Below, in pieces: positions 52,157 to 61,984 of a stretch of DNA of 64,000 bases. Each line of letters begins with the position of its first letter. The first letter of the stretch is position 1. Origin of the DNA: an uncultured Bradyrhizobium sp. (lineage in GTDB: Bacteria > Pseudomonadota > Alphaproteobacteria > Rhizobiales > Xanthobacteraceae); contig NZ_CANSMR010000001.1 in the NCBI RefSeq assembly GCF_947648125.1, forward strand, positions 372,001-436,000. Direction: 5' to 3'. Under the pieces are notes generated by a model. The model had not been told where the DNA came from and searched no databases. It saw nothing but the letters and a program-made list of their open reading frames with translations. The position numbers and the translations under genes are program-made.

Positions 52157-52987
52157 TTTCGCGCCCCACATGCAAAGGCTTGATGGTTCGAAGCCGAACT
52201 GTCGGGGCCTATGGGTTTCCTCATCCTCGATTTCGTCGACGCCGACGGAATACTCAAAAACCATGCCGTCCGGACCTTGGAAATACAGAAAGCGCGCGCC
52301 GGACGTCGGGTGACGACCGGGACCGAAGACGATCGGGACGCGCTGACCGGACAAATGGTAGTACGAGCGCAATACATCGTCGTTGCTCTCGACCTGATGG
52401 TTGATGTGCTGAACGCCTGGCCCCCGTCCTGGTGCCAGGGCCACGGTGTGGTGGATAGCATTGACCCGCATGAGTGCGATGTCGCCGATGCGGTCGCTGA
52501 CCCGTGCGTTGCAGACCTGGGTCCAGAACCGCTCGTCCCGCAGCGGATCGGTGGTAAACAGACCTACATGGCTGAAGCCGGTAATTCCGGCATCGCGGGT
52601 GGCAAAATATCGCTTGCCGCTGCGCTCGGGCCGCACGACCAGTTCGATCTGGTTGCCGGTCGGATCCTTGAAGCCGATGAAGGCCTTGACCTTGCGGAGC
52701 ATACACTCGTCCGGCGTGCCGGCGTGGACGGCATGGCCGAGAGCGTCGAGCGTCGCGCCGGCGGCGTTGAGCTTGTCCTCATCGGTGACCTCGAAGGCGA
52801 CCGTCTGGTCCCGCGGATCGCCTTCGAAATAGCAGAGCGTATGAGCGCGGTCGTCGGATCGCAAATAGAGCGCCGTCTTCGCCTGCTCGCCAACTTGCAG
52901 GCCGAGGCTCCTGGTCGCGAAACTCTGCGCATCCTCGAGGTTGGAGGCGCCCAGCCGTACATAAGCGAGATCTCGCAATTCAATCAT
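52139..52987 (-). CDS. Type I extradiol ring-cleavage dioxygenase (two VOC domains)
   Basis: The 282-residue protein has the two-module VOC layout of catechol 2,3-dioxygenases. The C-terminal module keeps the iron triad: His in GFSHVGL, His in VQHINHQVES, and Glu in MVFEYSVG. It would cleave a dihydroxylated aromatic ring next to the diol. In this operon the diol comes from the Rieske dioxygenase and SDR, so a 2,3-dihydroxy aromatic carboxylate (2,3-dihydroxy-p-cumate-like) is the likely substrate. It is the last gene of the minus-strand operon. Confidence 0.87.
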   Translation of the reverse strand: MIELRDLAYVRLGASNLEDAQSFATRSLGLQVGEQAKTALYLRSDDRAHTLCYFEGDPRDQTVAFEVTDEDKLNAAGATLDALGHAVHAGTPDECMLRKVKAFIGFKDPTGNQIELVVRPERSGKRYFATRDAGITGFSHVGLFTTDPLRDERFWTQVCNARVSDRIGDIALMRVNAIHHTVALAPGRGPGVQHINHQVESNDDVLRSYYHLSGQRVPIVFGPGRHPTSGARFLYFQGPDGMVFEYSVGVDEIEDEETHRPRQFGFEPSSLCMWGAKSARPR

Positions 52988-53004
52988 CTGGCGCTCCGTC
53001 GTCT

Positions 53005-53907
53005 TCAGCGTTGATCAGTGGCGGCTGGCTGCAGTTCCGGGATGCCCTGGCATTGGCTGCCCCACTCGCAGAGCGAGTCAGGATGGGTGGAAAACTGCCG
53101 GGGGCGATGATCGGGTTCGACGTCGTTGAGGCCGTGGCTGTACGAGAAGACGAGTCCCTCGGGTCCCTCAAACCTCAGAAAGATCTGTCCCGACGCGGGC
53201 TCGCGTCCGGGACCGTGCAAGATCCTGATCTGACGATCCTGCACGAAATAGTGGCTCTGCATGATCGCATCCAGGCTCTCGACGCCGTAGCTCACATAGA
53301 GAATTCCTGGGCGGTCGGATGGATAGAGCGCGATGCGGTGGTGCTTTTGGTCGATCCTCAGATATGTGATGTCGCCAGCCCAGTCACTGATCCGGGCGCC
53401 CAGGATTGACGTCCAGAATCGCTGGTCATCCCGCAACTGTGAGCTGCGTAGCCCCACGCCCTGTAGTCCAGTGATGCCCGCGTCGCGGCTTGGAAAATAG
53501 CGTCGGCCGCTTTGCGCCGGGCGCAACACCAAGTCGATCTCGTTGCCACTGGCGTCTTGCGCGATGAGAGTGTCGCGCACAAACCGCTGCTTGCATTCGT
53601 CCCGACTGCTCCGGCGGACGGCGAAACCGTCCTTCTGCAGCGCATGTTCAATGCGCTCAAGAGCGACTTCGTCTGATATCTCGATCCCGATTGACGACGC
53701 CACCGTCGGCGCCGGCACCAGCGACAGCGAGTGATAACGATCGTCCGAGCGAAACAGCAGGGCCTGTTTGTCGGGCACCGGCTGCAAGCCCAGAATGTCG
53801 GTTGCGAAGGCGGCCGCCGAGAGCGGCTCACGGACCGCGAGTCTGACGTAGCAGAGCGCGATCAAAGGGCCTTGGGGACCTCTGCCAGCTGAATTGCGTC
53901 CCGTCAT
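53005..53907 (-). CDS. Extradiol-type VOC protein lacking the metal ligands
   Basis: The 300-residue protein aligns along its length with the next gene, but all three iron ligands are gone: GLQGVGL replaces GFSHVGL, LYVSYGVES replaces HINHQVES, and LVFSYSHGL replaces MVFEYSVG. It should therefore not be an iron dioxygenase. It may be a binding or regulatory partner, or use another chemistry. Its ATG overlaps the TetR stop, so it is translated in the operon; the frame is intact, which argues against simple decay. Confidence 0.8.
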   Translation of the reverse strand: MTGRNSAGRGPQGPLIALCYVRLAVREPLSAAAFATDILGLQPVPDKQALLFRSDDRYHSLSLVPAPTVASSIGIEISDEVALERIEHALQKDGFAVRRSSRDECKQRFVRDTLIAQDASGNEIDLVLRPAQSGRRYFPSRDAGITGLQGVGLRSSQLRDDQRFWTSILGARISDWAGDITYLRIDQKHHRIALYPSDRPGILYVSYGVESLDAIMQSHYFVQDRQIRILHGPGREPASGQIFLRFEGPEGLVFSYSHGLNDVEPDHRPRQFSTHPDSLCEWGSQCQGIPELQPAATDQR

Positions 53908-54650
53908 GGCCGTTTTCTCGACTGCTTGGGGATCGAGTCCTCGATGTGCTGCCGCACGATCTTGCGCCAGACCGCGAGCAGGCGCGAGAAGTGCTCGGGA
54001 TCGTTCTCGATCAGCATTCGGACCGAGAAGCCGCGAACCACGCTGAGCGTGAGCGCAAGCACGTCCCTGGCGAGCTGTTCCGGGATTCCCGACGATATAA
54101 GCGTGTCGAGCCAGGTTGCCTCGATCGAGAAGCGGGTCTGCCGGGCAAACTGCTGGGTCTCTCGTTTGAGCCGCCGCGTGCTTTCGTCGCTCATGCCGAT
54201 GGCGAGCTCGATGAAGAAGTAGTCGCCGAAGAAGAAGTCCTGGGCGTCCTTGATGATACTGTCGATCGGATCGCCGCCATCGTGTCGCGCCGATTGCGCA
54301 CGGCGTGTACTCTGGGTGAACGTAATTTCGTTGACGTAGGTCAGCACGGCGACCACAAGCTCGTGCTTGCTTGGGAAATGGTGCATCAGCGCGCCGCGCG
54401 AAACGCCGGCGAGGTCGGCGACCTCCACGGTTCGCAGGCCGCCGAAGCCGTTCTGGCGGATCAGCTTGACGGCTGCGTCCATGAGCTGCTTGCGCGTGGT
54501 CTCGCTGCGCTCTGCCTGGGTTCGCCGCGGCGCGTATGTCGGCTCCGCCGTGCTGTCGCGGCGCGATCTCAGTTTCTGTCGGGTTGCGGGCGGCCGCGAC
54601 GTGCCGGCGGCACGCCGGGTCCTGGGCTTGGGGTCGTCAGAATTCGACAT
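53904..54650 (-). CDS. TetR-family regulator within the operon
   Basis: The 248-residue protein has a ~50-residue basic N-terminal extension, then the TetR HTH (RKQLMDAAVKLIRQNGFGGLRTVEVADLAGVSRGALMHHFPSKHELV) and a helical ligand domain. It lies between the ferredoxin gene (overlap 14 nt) and the VOC gene (overlap 4 nt), so it is co-transcribed with the pathway it presumably controls, giving feedback. The likely operator is in the divergent promoter at 58826. CmtR of p-cumate degradation is also TetR-type. Confidence 0.86.
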   Translation of the reverse strand: MSNSDDPKPRTRRAAGTSRPPATRQKLRSRRDSTAEPTYAPRRTQAERSETTRKQLMDAAVKLIRQNGFGGLRTVEVADLAGVSRGALMHHFPSKHELVVAVLTYVNEITFTQSTRRAQSARHDGGDPIDSIIKDAQDFFFGDYFFIELAIGMSDESTRRLKRETQQFARQTRFSIEATWLDTLISSGIPEQLARDVLALTLSVVRGFSVRMLIENDPEHFSRLLAVWRKIVRQHIEDSIPKQSRKRP

Positions 54651-54960
54651 AGACGCTGCCTGCTATCACCTTGACCGGAAAGCTCTTCAACGGAACCGTA
54701 CACGGCATGCCGGTCGGCGCGCCGCTTGTGACGTCGAACGTACCAAAATGCCAGGGACATTCGACGATGTTTCCGGCCAGAATACCCTCTTCGGACAACG
54801 AAGCCTCGCCATGGGTGCACAGGTCCGCCGTCGCGTAGATCGTTCCTTCCACATTGTAGATGGCAAGATTGGTGCCGTCGGGCATCGCCGCGGGACGAAT
54901 TTCACCTTCCGGAAAGTCCTGAACCGTGCCAACGAGGACACCATTGATCGTGGTCGTCAT
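54637..54960 (-). CDS. Rieske-type ferredoxin
   Basis: The 107-residue protein has the Rieske ligands CTHGEASL and CPWHFGTFD at about residues 45 and 64. It carries electrons from the FAD reductase (57535) to the oxygenase alpha subunit (56228). ATG 54960 overlaps the SDR stop by 4 nt. Length and motifs fit ferredoxins of three-component dioxygenases (CmtAd/BphA3 type). Confidence 0.9.
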   Translation of the reverse strand: MTTTINGVLVGTVQDFPEGEIRPAAMPDGTNLAIYNVEGTIYATADLCTHGEASLSEEGILAGNIVECPWHFGTFDVTSGAPTGMPCTVPLKSFPVKVIAGSVYVEF

Positions 54961-55718
54961 AGCATGGTGCTTCCGCCGTTGACGCTGATGACCTGTCCGG
55001 TGACGAACGAGGCCTCTTTCGACGCGAGATAACATACCATCGAGGCCACCTCGTCCATCTCGGCTGCGCGCCCCATCGGTACGACGTCAACGAAGCGTTG
55101 CAATGCCTTCGGCGCCCTGAGGGTGGCCTCCCGCACCTGGGGCGTGTCGACGATACAGGGGGCGACGACGTTCACGGTGATGCCGTCCTTGGCAAACTCG
55201 CGCGCCAATCCGGTCGCCATCGCATGCACGCCGCCCTTGGCGGCATTATAGGCCGCGTGATCCCAAAGTCCGTTGCGGACCGAATCGGCGCCGATGTTGA
55301 CGATGCGTCCATAGCCCCGGGCTTTCATGACCGGAACGGCGTGCCAGGTGCACCACAGCGCGGTCCAGAGATTGCGATCGATCGTCGTCCGTAACGTGTC
55401 GGGCGTGTGGTCCAGAAACGGCTTGATGATCCCACCGCCGGCGTTGTTGACCAGAATGTCGAGACCCCCGAAATTATCCACCGCCGACTTGATCACGCCG
55501 CGTGCGACGTCTTCCCGGGACAGGTCGCCGGCTTTCATGATTGGCCGCCCGGCGCCGCTCGCGGCGATGTCATCCGCAACGGCGCCGAGGCGTCCCTCGT
55601 CGATATCCGAAAGCACGAGCTTGGCTCCGGCGTCGGCGAAATGGCGGGCGATGACTGCGCCAATGCCGCTGGCAGCGCCGGTCACCACGATTGATTGTCC
55701 TTCGAACCGTAAAGCCAT
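54957..55718 (-). CDS. SDR-family cis-dihydrodiol dehydrogenase
   Basis: The 253-residue short-chain dehydrogenase has the cofactor motif TGAASGIG, structural NNAG, and catalytic YNAAK. Located between the oxygenase subunits and the ferredoxin, it likely oxidises the cis-diol made by the dioxygenase to a catechol (CmtB role). NAD is expected from the aspartate after the second strand (LVLSDID). Confidence 0.88.
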   Translation of the reverse strand: MALRFEGQSIVVTGAASGIGAVIARHFADAGAKLVLSDIDEGRLGAVADDIAASGAGRPIMKAGDLSREDVARGVIKSAVDNFGGLDILVNNAGGGIIKPFLDHTPDTLRTTIDRNLWTALWCTWHAVPVMKARGYGRIVNIGADSVRNGLWDHAAYNAAKGGVHAMATGLAREFAKDGITVNVVAPCIVDTPQVREATLRAPKALQRFVDVVPMGRAAEMDEVASMVCYLASKEASFVTGQVISVNGGSTML

Positions 55719-55731
55719 GTAATTTTACCCG

Positions 55732-56217
55732 TCAGAGCACGATGCTGATGCGACCGCTCGGCCGCAGTCCGTCGCCGGCGAGGAGGCAGCGCTTCTCCCG
55801 GATACGAAAGCCCTCGCCATCGAGCGCCAGCCTGTACTTGTTGGTTCCGAAGTAGAGATCGGTGACGCCATCCTTGGTCCGCAGGGTCTGGAAAACGCAA
55901 CTGACGTCAATCTCGTCCTCGCGTCTTGCCTGGATCCGGACGTTGCCAACGATACGGCTTGTCTTCGAATGCGGAAACTCCGCGTGCGCCGTGCGTTTCA
56001 TCAGCCGCTTGACCCGCTCGCCGAGCCGGACGCGATCGTCCGCGATGTAGAACAGGTTGCTCTCCGACGAGGCGTCGGCCGGCAGATCGGTGCAGGGCAC
56101 TTCATATTTCGCATCGTCCGTGAACAGCGTGAGCCACTCCGGCAGACGCCATTGATCGAGCAACTCGGCCTCGTTGAACAGGAAGTCTTCCACTTCGGTT
56201 CGGCTCAGGGATTGCAT
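55732..56217 (-). CDS. Ring-hydroxylating dioxygenase beta subunit
   Basis: The 161-residue protein has beta-subunit features: FLFNEAELLDQWRLPEWLTLFTDDAKYEVP and the terminal strand FRIREKRCLLAGDGLRPSGRISIVL. GAGGAGGACAAC precedes ATG 56217, 10 nt after the alpha subunit. It should pair with that alpha subunit. Confidence 0.9.
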   Translation of the reverse strand: MQSLSRTEVEDFLFNEAELLDQWRLPEWLTLFTDDAKYEVPCTDLPADASSESNLFYIADDRVRLGERVKRLMKRTAHAEFPHSKTSRIVGNVRIQARREDEIDVSCVFQTLRTKDGVTDLYFGTNKYRLALDGEGFRIREKRCLLAGDGLRPSGRISIVL

Positions 56218-56227
56218 GTTGTCCTCC

Positions 56228-57520
56228 TCAGGCCGCGACGCCTTTGATGCCGGATGCCGGGGCAGGGAACATCTGCTTGTTCCACTGCGTCCAGAATGCC
56301 CGCATCTGCAACTCGTCGTCGTGATGCGCCTTGTCCTTGCCCATTCCCTTCGAGATGTCGTTCCAGAGGGCTTCCTTGGAGTTCTCGAAGCCGCGCTGGC
56401 AATGTTCCAGCGCCTCGGCGTCGTCAGGTGTCGCGAAACCGCCAGGGCCCAAGAATTCCAGGAAGTTGTTGAGACGATACTTCCGCGCCCACGCCGATTC
56501 ATCGTTTGGCGCAAGCGCCCAGGCGTTGATGACCATGTAGTCGGGGGCCACCGGGAAATAGGTGCGCACAGTCAGCGCCATGATGTCGTTGACGACAAGG
56601 TTCGGAAAAATGAACAAATTGCGGTTCTTGCGCGCGATCCGATCGGCGCGTTCCTGGCCGTGGCGCTTGACGAGGTTGTCGTAGAGTTGGTCGATCTCCG
56701 ATTTGCCGGCTTCACCCCATCCGGGAATCCATTGCGCAACCGGGCGTCCCCATGGGGCGCCGTATTCGAGCACGGCGTGGCCGTTGCCGAGATCGTATCC
56801 GTAACCGCCACCGCCCATGCCGCCAGCAAGATTATCGGTCGAGCTCATCAGGATGTCGAAATACGTCGCATGGGTGGTTGCGGCATGATAGCCGTCGATA
56901 CTGTTCTCGGTGAGCAGCTTCCAGTTCGCCCGGATCGAATATTCTTGGCTTCCGGCGACGATCGACATTCCCGCATCGGTCTGATCGCAGATGACGTCGA
57001 GGAATTCTTTGGCGCCGGCGAGATAGTCGACGAGCGGAACGATGTTGCTGTCGAACGAGATGAAGTTGAAGTCGCGATAGGTTTCGAACCGCGGCACCGG
57101 CTGCATGTTCGAGGTGTCGCGGCCTTTGAAGCCCTCGGGGTAGGAGGCTTCACCGGGCTGACTGCGCAGCTTGCCGTCTGCGCCGAACACCCAGCCGTGG
57201 TAGAAGCACTGGAACGACTTGGCGTTGCCCTTGCGCTCGCGGCACACCTGGGCGCCACGGTGTGGGCAAGTATTGAGCAGGGCGCGCAATTGGCCCTTGC
57301 TGTCCCGGGTAAACAAGACGCCGCGGCCGGCAACCTTGCGGGTGATGAAGTCACCCGGCTTCGGCAGTTCGGACGAATGCCCGAGGTAGAGCCACGAGCG
57401 GTCGAAGATCATTTCCTTTTCGGCCCTGAAGATCTCGGGGTCAACGAAGTTGCGTCGCGCCACCTTGAAAATGCGCTGTGCCGGATCGACGAGCAGTGCG
57501 GGCTGGTGTTGTGCGTTCAT
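56228..57520 (-). CDS. Rieske dioxygenase alpha subunit (aromatic carboxylate type)
   Basis: The 430-residue catalytic subunit has Rieske ligands CPHRGAQVC and CFYHGW (about residues 85-110) and the mononuclear iron triad [10 protein letters not shown] (about 210-220). It would dihydroxylate an aromatic ring to a cis-diol. The family resembles benzoate/p-cumate-type oxygenases as I remember them. The rest of the operon (diol dehydrogenase, extradiol enzyme, then decarboxylase and hydrolase across the promoter) points to a substrate whose carboxyl group survives ring cleavage, such as p-cumate. The substrate is an inference. Confidence 0.88.
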   Translation of the reverse strand: MNAQHQPALLVDPAQRIFKVARRNFVDPEIFRAEKEMIFDRSWLYLGHSSELPKPGDFITRKVAGRGVLFTRDSKGQLRALLNTCPHRGAQVCRERKGNAKSFQCFYHGWVFGADGKLRSQPGEASYPEGFKGRDTSNMQPVPRFETYRDFNFISFDSNIVPLVDYLAGAKEFLDVICDQTDAGMSIVAGSQEYSIRANWKLLTENSIDGYHAATTHATYFDILMSSTDNLAGGMGGGGYGYDLGNGHAVLEYGAPWGRPVAQWIPGWGEAGKSEIDQLYDNLVKRHGQERADRIARKNRNLFIFPNLVVNDIMALTVRTYFPVAPDYMVINAWALAPNDESAWARKYRLNNFLEFLGPGGFATPDDAEALEHCQRGFENSKEALWNDISKGMGKDKAHHDDELQMRAFWTQWNKQMFPAPASGIKGVAA

Positions 57521-57534
57521 TGGGGTCCTCTTCC

Positions 57535-58752
57535 CTAGGCGGCGAGTGAGCGCTTCAGTTCGAATGCAGGATTTTCCAGGTCGCTTTTTCGAACGGGCTT
57601 GCGCGAGGCGACGAGGCGGCGCAGCACCGCCATGTCTCGCGCGGAATTGACGGTGATGCCGCCGATGACTTCGCCGTCACGGACGCTGATGCTGACGAAG
57701 CATCCAGCCGCAACGTCTCCCCTGACGATCTCGTCTCCGCCGGCCGGATTGCCGACCACCTGGATGTTGGCGTCGTACTGGTCGGACCAGAACCAGGGCG
57801 GGGCATCATAGGCGGTACTGACGCCAGCCATGGATTTTGCGGTGGCGATCGCCTGGTTCTGCGCGTTGGCCCAGTTCTCGACGCGCATCCAGCGGTCGTG
57901 ACTTCGGCTCCACTGTTCGGCGACATCACCAGCGGCAAAAATGCCATCCGCGGCGGTTGCGCCGGTCGACGTGACGCGGACGCCGCGTTCGGCATCGAGG
58001 CCCAATTGACGCGCCAGCTCGGTGACTGGTTCGACGCCGACGCCGACCAAAGCAAGATCGGCCGGAATGAAGCGACCGTCGCCGAGCTCCAATCCGCGAG
58101 ATGTCGCCTGCCTGACTGAGCCGCCACAAATGATCTCGGCGTCTCGCGACGCATGCAGTTGCTGAAGATATCGGCCAAGCGACGCGGAGCCGATTTGAGG
58201 CAGCAGCCGGTCGGCTTTCTCGACGATCGTGACGAGACAGCCGCGCCCGATCGCGGCCGACGCGACTTCGAGGCCGACGACCCCGCCGCCAATCAGCGCG
58301 ACCCTGCGCCCGGGCTGCAACTCCTCGCGCAGCGCGAGCGCGTCGCCCATGCCGCGCAGGTAGCGGACCGGGAGTGGAGCATTGTCGAGTTCAATCAAGC
58401 GCCGGACGCGGGTCCCGGTCGTGAGCAGCAGGCAGTCGAATGCCAATTCCTGCCCGTTCGCAAGGCCGACGATGCGTTTCTGCCCATCGGCTGCCACCAC
58501 GCGCGACGACGTGAGCAGTGCGACATCGAGTTCATTCCACTCCGGACTCTGCCGGATCAGTGTCGGATTAGGGTCCCGGTCGATCAAAATGGCTTTCGAC
58601 AATTGCGGGCGTTCGTAGGGAAGGTGCTCTTCCTCGCCAACGAGGGTGATCGACCCGCGATGGCCGGCCGCGCGCAATGCCTCGGCGGCCCGGGCGCCTG
58701 CCTGTCCGGCGCCAACGATCACGATGCGCGCTTGCTGAGGGTTCAACGTCAT
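57535..58752 (-). CDS. FAD-dependent ferredoxin reductase
   Basis: The 405-residue protein has the FAD motif [21 protein letters not shown] motif [20 protein letters not shown] contact [10 protein letters not shown], and the reductase C-terminal domain ([17 protein letters not shown]). AAGGGAGCGA precedes ATG 58752, which decides among in-frame starts. It is the first gene of the minus-strand operon and feeds the Rieske ferredoxin. The C-terminal domain is also seen in the fused gene at the window start, so the window has two such reductases. Confidence 0.9.
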   Translation of the reverse strand: MTLNPQQARIVIVGAGQAGARAAEALRAAGHRGSITLVGEEEHLPYERPQLSKAILIDRDPNPTLIRQSPEWNELDVALLTSSRVVAADGQKRIVGLANGQELAFDCLLLTTGTRVRRLIELDNAPLPVRYLRGMGDALALREELQPGRRVALIGGGVVGLEVASAAIGRGCLVTIVEKADRLLPQIGSASLGRYLQQLHASRDAEIICGGSVRQATSRGLELGDGRFIPADLALVGVGVEPVTELARQLGLDAERGVRVTSTGATAADGIFAAGDVAEQWSRSHDRWMRVENWANAQNQAIATAKSMAGVSTAYDAPPWFWSDQYDANIQVVGNPAGGDEIVRGDVAAGCFVSISVRDGEVIGGITVNSARDMAVLRRLVASRKPVRKSDLENPAFELKRSLAA

Positions 58753-58817
58753 TCGCTCCCTTGGCGCGGCTTTTCCGTGCTGCGCCATCACGACGCTCCG
58801 AGGCGTCTTGACAGCGA

Positions 58818-58846
58818 CAATAAAAACAATCATTCCTGTTTGTAAA
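58818..58846 (-). promoter_or_regulatory. Promoter and TetR-type operator for the minus-strand operon
   Basis: On the minus strand TTTACA (58841-58846) and TTATTG (58818-58823) are 17 bp apart. The spacer overlaps ACAATCATTCCTGTTTGT (58826-58843), whose ends ACAA/TTGT are inverted. I take it as the likely TetR site controlling both divergent operons; TTGACA at 58808 may be a plus-strand -35. Confidence 0.5.
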
Positions 58847-58922
58847 GTGAATTCTGCGGCGCGCGCGAGCGCAGGCAGCGTTCACGCAAAGAAGCTCGCA
58901 ATAGAGCGACAGGGAGAGCGCA

Positions 58923-59963
58923 TTGGGCACGGTGATTGATATTCACACGCATATTGTGCCTCCGCGGCTGGCCGCGGACCCGAGGCGGGACGTGCGCTGG
59001 CCAAGCGTCGATCATTCGATGGGGGATCAGGCCGCGGTGATGATCGCCGGCAAGGTATTCCGAAAGATCGATACGAGATCGTGGGATGTCGAGCGACGCC
59101 TTGCAGACATGGCCGAGGATGGCACCGACATGCAGGTGCTCTCGCCGATGCCCGAACTGTTGTCGCATTGGCTGCCCGCTGACGATGCGGAATACCTCGC
59201 GGAGGTCATGAACGACCAGATCGCGGCCATGATCGCGTACGCGCCACGCAACTTCGCCGGCATCGGGATGGTGTGCATGCAGGATGTGGCGCGCGCCGTC
59301 CGGCAGCTCGAGAAGGTCAGAGCGCTCGGCCTGGCTGGGATCGAGATCGGTACGCACATCGACGGTGTGGCGCTTGGCAGCGAGCGCCTGTTTCCGGTGT
59401 ACGAAGCGGCTCAATCGCTCGGCCTCGGCATCTTTGTGCATCCGCTGCATCCGGCCGGCATGGATCGCGTGGGCGGCAGCCCAGAGTTCGCTGCGACGGC
59501 GGTGTTTCCGCTCGAAACGGCGCTCGCTGCCGTGTCACTGCTCGCGGCTGGCGTCCCCGAGATATTTCCGCGGCTACGGATCCTGCTCAGCCATGGCGGG
59601 GGAGCGCTGCCGTGGATTCTGCCGCGGATGGATTTTGGCTGGTCGCTCGGCGCGAAAGGCAAGATGACGCGGGCGCCTTCGAAGCTTGCCCGGCAATTCT
59701 GGTACGACAGCATCCTCTACGATCCGGTTTCATTGTCGTTCCTTGGCAATGCGGTGGGCGAGGGCCGCATCGTTGTCGGATCGGACTACCCCTTTGCGAT
59801 ACGACAGAAACAGCCGGGCGCGTTGGCAAAGCGCGCGCTGAGCAGTGATGCAGTGCTCGCGGAAAATTCCTTTGGCTTCCTCGGCCGGCGATACGACGTG
59901 GAGCCGCTCGGACTTGCAGTGGCGCAAGCGACGGGCGGACAGGCGAGGCCATCCCATGGCTGA
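58923..59963 (+). CDS. ACMSD-type amidohydrolase decarboxylase
   Basis: The 346-residue protein opens with DIHTHIVP (HxH zinc ligands) and has His in VHPLHP, His in LLSHGGG, and Asp in VGSDYPF. These are the zinc-site residues of aminocarboxymuconate-semialdehyde decarboxylase relatives. It would remove the retained carboxylate from the ring-cleavage product before the C-C hydrolase acts. AGGGAG precedes the TTG start at 58923. First gene of the plus-strand operon. A hydrolytic role is the alternative. Confidence 0.83.
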   Translation: MGTVIDIHTHIVPPRLAADPRRDVRWPSVDHSMGDQAAVMIAGKVFRKIDTRSWDVERRLADMAEDGTDMQVLSPMPELLSHWLPADDAEYLAEVMNDQIAAMIAYAPRNFAGIGMVCMQDVARAVRQLEKVRALGLAGIEIGTHIDGVALGSERLFPVYEAAQSLGLGIFVHPLHPAGMDRVGGSPEFAATAVFPLETALAAVSLLAAGVPEIFPRLRILLSHGGGALPWILPRMDFGWSLGAKGKMTRAPSKLARQFWYDSILYDPVSLSFLGNAVGEGRIVVGSDYPFAIRQKQPGALAKRALSSDAVLAENSFGFLGRRYDVEPLGLAVAQATGGQARPSHG

Positions 59964-60438
59964 TTGCCGCTCACTGCCTCAGATGTGCCTGCTCGGTCCC
60001 ATCCCGCCGCGAACGCCTGGCCGCAGCGATGCGCAGGTGCCTTCGGACGCGGCGAGGGGCACAAGCAAATACGGACGGATACCGTTCGTCTATTTCTACC
60101 AGAATGGCGATGGAGCGAATCCTGCATTCGGTTTGCTCGACATCGAGATTGCGGTCCAGCGTCGGGCTCCCGGCGTCTTCGAATGCGAGGTCTACGCGAT
60201 CGGAGACGGCTATCAGAGCGGTCACGGTGCGAGCTTACCCGAGCCGCTCGCGATCGAATTCCGCGGTCGAGGTCATACGGTCGCCAGAGCTCAATGGTGG
60301 TACCCGGCCGTTCTCAGCGGTCACATGGACGCGCTGACATTTTCAACGCCGCTCGCGTTGACGGACGAGGAGTTCGGCTTGCTCGACAGCATTTTGCTGC
60401 CGCCGGCACGCGCCGAAGTGACGGTTTGTCTGGAATGA
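59956..60438 (+). CDS. Protein of unknown function in the aromatic operon
   Basis: I do not recognise this 160-residue protein. It is soluble, has no signal peptide, and reads as a single beta-rich domain (FVYFYQNGDGANPAFGLLDIEIAVQRR, VFECEVYAIGDGYQSG). It overlaps the upstream decarboxylase by 8 nt and the downstream ligase by 4 nt, so it is surely translated as part of the operon. ATG 59956 is fixed by these overlaps. Confidence 0.75.
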   Translation: MADCRSLPQMCLLGPIPPRTPGRSDAQVPSDAARGTSKYGRIPFVYFYQNGDGANPAFGLLDIEIAVQRRAPGVFECEVYAIGDGYQSGHGASLPEPLAIEFRGRGHTVARAQWWYPAVLSGHMDALTFSTPLALTDEEFGLLDSILLPPARAEVTVCLE

Positions 60439-61958
60439 GCGCGATGCATGACAGCACAATCGTGATTGGGGAGCACCATGTTGCGCGCCAGACTTTGCTC
60501 GACCATGGCAGTCGTGCTGCCACTGTTCTTGAGGAGGTTGGTGTCCGCGAAGGCGACGCGATCGCGTTGCTGATCCGAAACGACCCCTGCTACTTCGAGA
60601 TCCTGCATGCGGCCTCGTTGCTCGGGGCTTACGTGGTTCCACTGAATTGGCACAGCAAAGCCGACGAAATCGCCTACATTCTCGCCGACTGCACCCCGCG
60701 GGTCCTGATCGGGCATCGCGACCTGATCGCGGCGGTCGAACGCGTCGTTCCTGCCGAACTGCCGACATTCGTCATGGACGATCCAGCCGCGGGCACTCGG
60801 TCGCTGTCGGCCTCACCGCCTCACGCACAGGCGTGGCCCGAGTTCCGTGACAGGGGCGCACGGTGGAAACAGCCTGCGCGCGCGCCCCGGGGAACGATGA
60901 TCTACACCTCAGGCACGACAGGACGTCCCAAGGGTGTTCGGCGTGCGCCGATGACGCCCGAGCAGATCGGGAAGAACGCGGCGCTGTTGCGCGAGATCTA
61001 CGGCATCGAGGACGGCATGCGGGCATTTGTTTGCGGGCCGCTCTATCACGCATCGCCTGGCGCCTTCGCGCGACAGGCCTTCCAGCATGCCGACCTGACG
61101 GTGCTCCAGCAGAGCTTCGATCCCGAGGATCTGTTGCGTGTCATCGCCCAGCACCGGATCACGCATCTGACGATGGTGCCGACGATGTTTGTCCGGCTGC
61201 TGCGGCTCAGCAACGCGACGCGACGGAGCTACGACCTGTCGTCGATCCGATGGGTGACGCACACCGGCGCGGCCTGCCCGCCGGACGTGAAGCGGGGGAT
61301 GATCGAGTGGTGGGGGCCGGTGATTCACGAGACCTATGGCGCGACCGAGACCGGTGCCGCCGTTGGCTGCAATGCGGAGGAATGGCTTGCTCATCCCGGT
61401 ACGGTCGGCCGGCCGATGCTGGGGACTGAACTGCGGATCTATGACGAGGCCGGCGGCGAGGTTGCTCCCGGTGGTATCGGCGAGATCTACCTGCGGACCG
61501 AAGCCTATTCGGATTTCACCTATCACGGCCGTCCGGATCAGCGCGCGCAGGTCGATCGCGCCGGGCTCGTGACCTGCGGAGATGTCGGCTATCTCGACGG
61601 CGACGGTTTCCTCTACATCTGCGATCGCAAGCGGGACATGGTCATCTCGGGTGGGGTCAACATCTACCCGGCCGAGATCGAGAGCGTTCTGGTCAATTGT
61701 CCCGGTGTGCGGGACTGCGCGGTGTTCGGCGTCCCTGATGAGGAGTTCGGCGAAAGCCTGATCGCAGCGATCGAAGCCGAGCAGGACGCTACACCAGCGG
61801 TGGCCGACATTAAGGTATTCCTCGAGCAGCGTCTCGCGCGCTTCAAGGTGCCAAAGCGCTTCGTTTTCCACGACGCGCTGCCGCGCGAGGTGAGCGGCAA
61901 GATATTCAAGCGGAAATTGCGAGACGGCTACCTTCAATCCGGCGTCGCGCCGGTCTGA
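60435..61958 (+). CDS. AMP-forming acyl-CoA synthetase
   Basis: The 507-residue ANL enzyme has P-loop MIYTSGTTGRPKGV, A5 ETYGATETGA, A7 GLVTCGDVGY, hinge CDRKRDMVISGGVNIYP, and the catalytic lysine in EVSGKIFKRKL. It would form a CoA thioester from the aromatic or short-chain acid of the pathway (for example isobutyrate in a p-cumate scheme). ATG 60435 overlaps the preceding stop. Confidence 0.88.
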   Translation: MSAMHDSTIVIGEHHVARQTLLDHGSRAATVLEEVGVREGDAIALLIRNDPCYFEILHAASLLGAYVVPLNWHSKADEIAYILADCTPRVLIGHRDLIAAVERVVPAELPTFVMDDPAAGTRSLSASPPHAQAWPEFRDRGARWKQPARAPRGTMIYTSGTTGRPKGVRRAPMTPEQIGKNAALLREIYGIEDGMRAFVCGPLYHASPGAFARQAFQHADLTVLQQSFDPEDLLRVIAQHRITHLTMVPTMFVRLLRLSNATRRSYDLSSIRWVTHTGAACPPDVKRGMIEWWGPVIHETYGATETGAAVGCNAEEWLAHPGTVGRPMLGTELRIYDEAGGEVAPGGIGEIYLRTEAYSDFTYHGRPDQRAQVDRAGLVTCGDVGYLDGDGFLYICDRKRDMVISGGVNIYPAEIESVLVNCPGVRDCAVFGVPDEEFGESLIAAIEAEQDATPAVADIKVFLEQRLARFKVPKRFVFHDALPREVSGKIFKRKLRDGYLQSGVAPV

Positions 61959-61984
61959 GCAACTTTACCAGTGGGAGATCGAGA

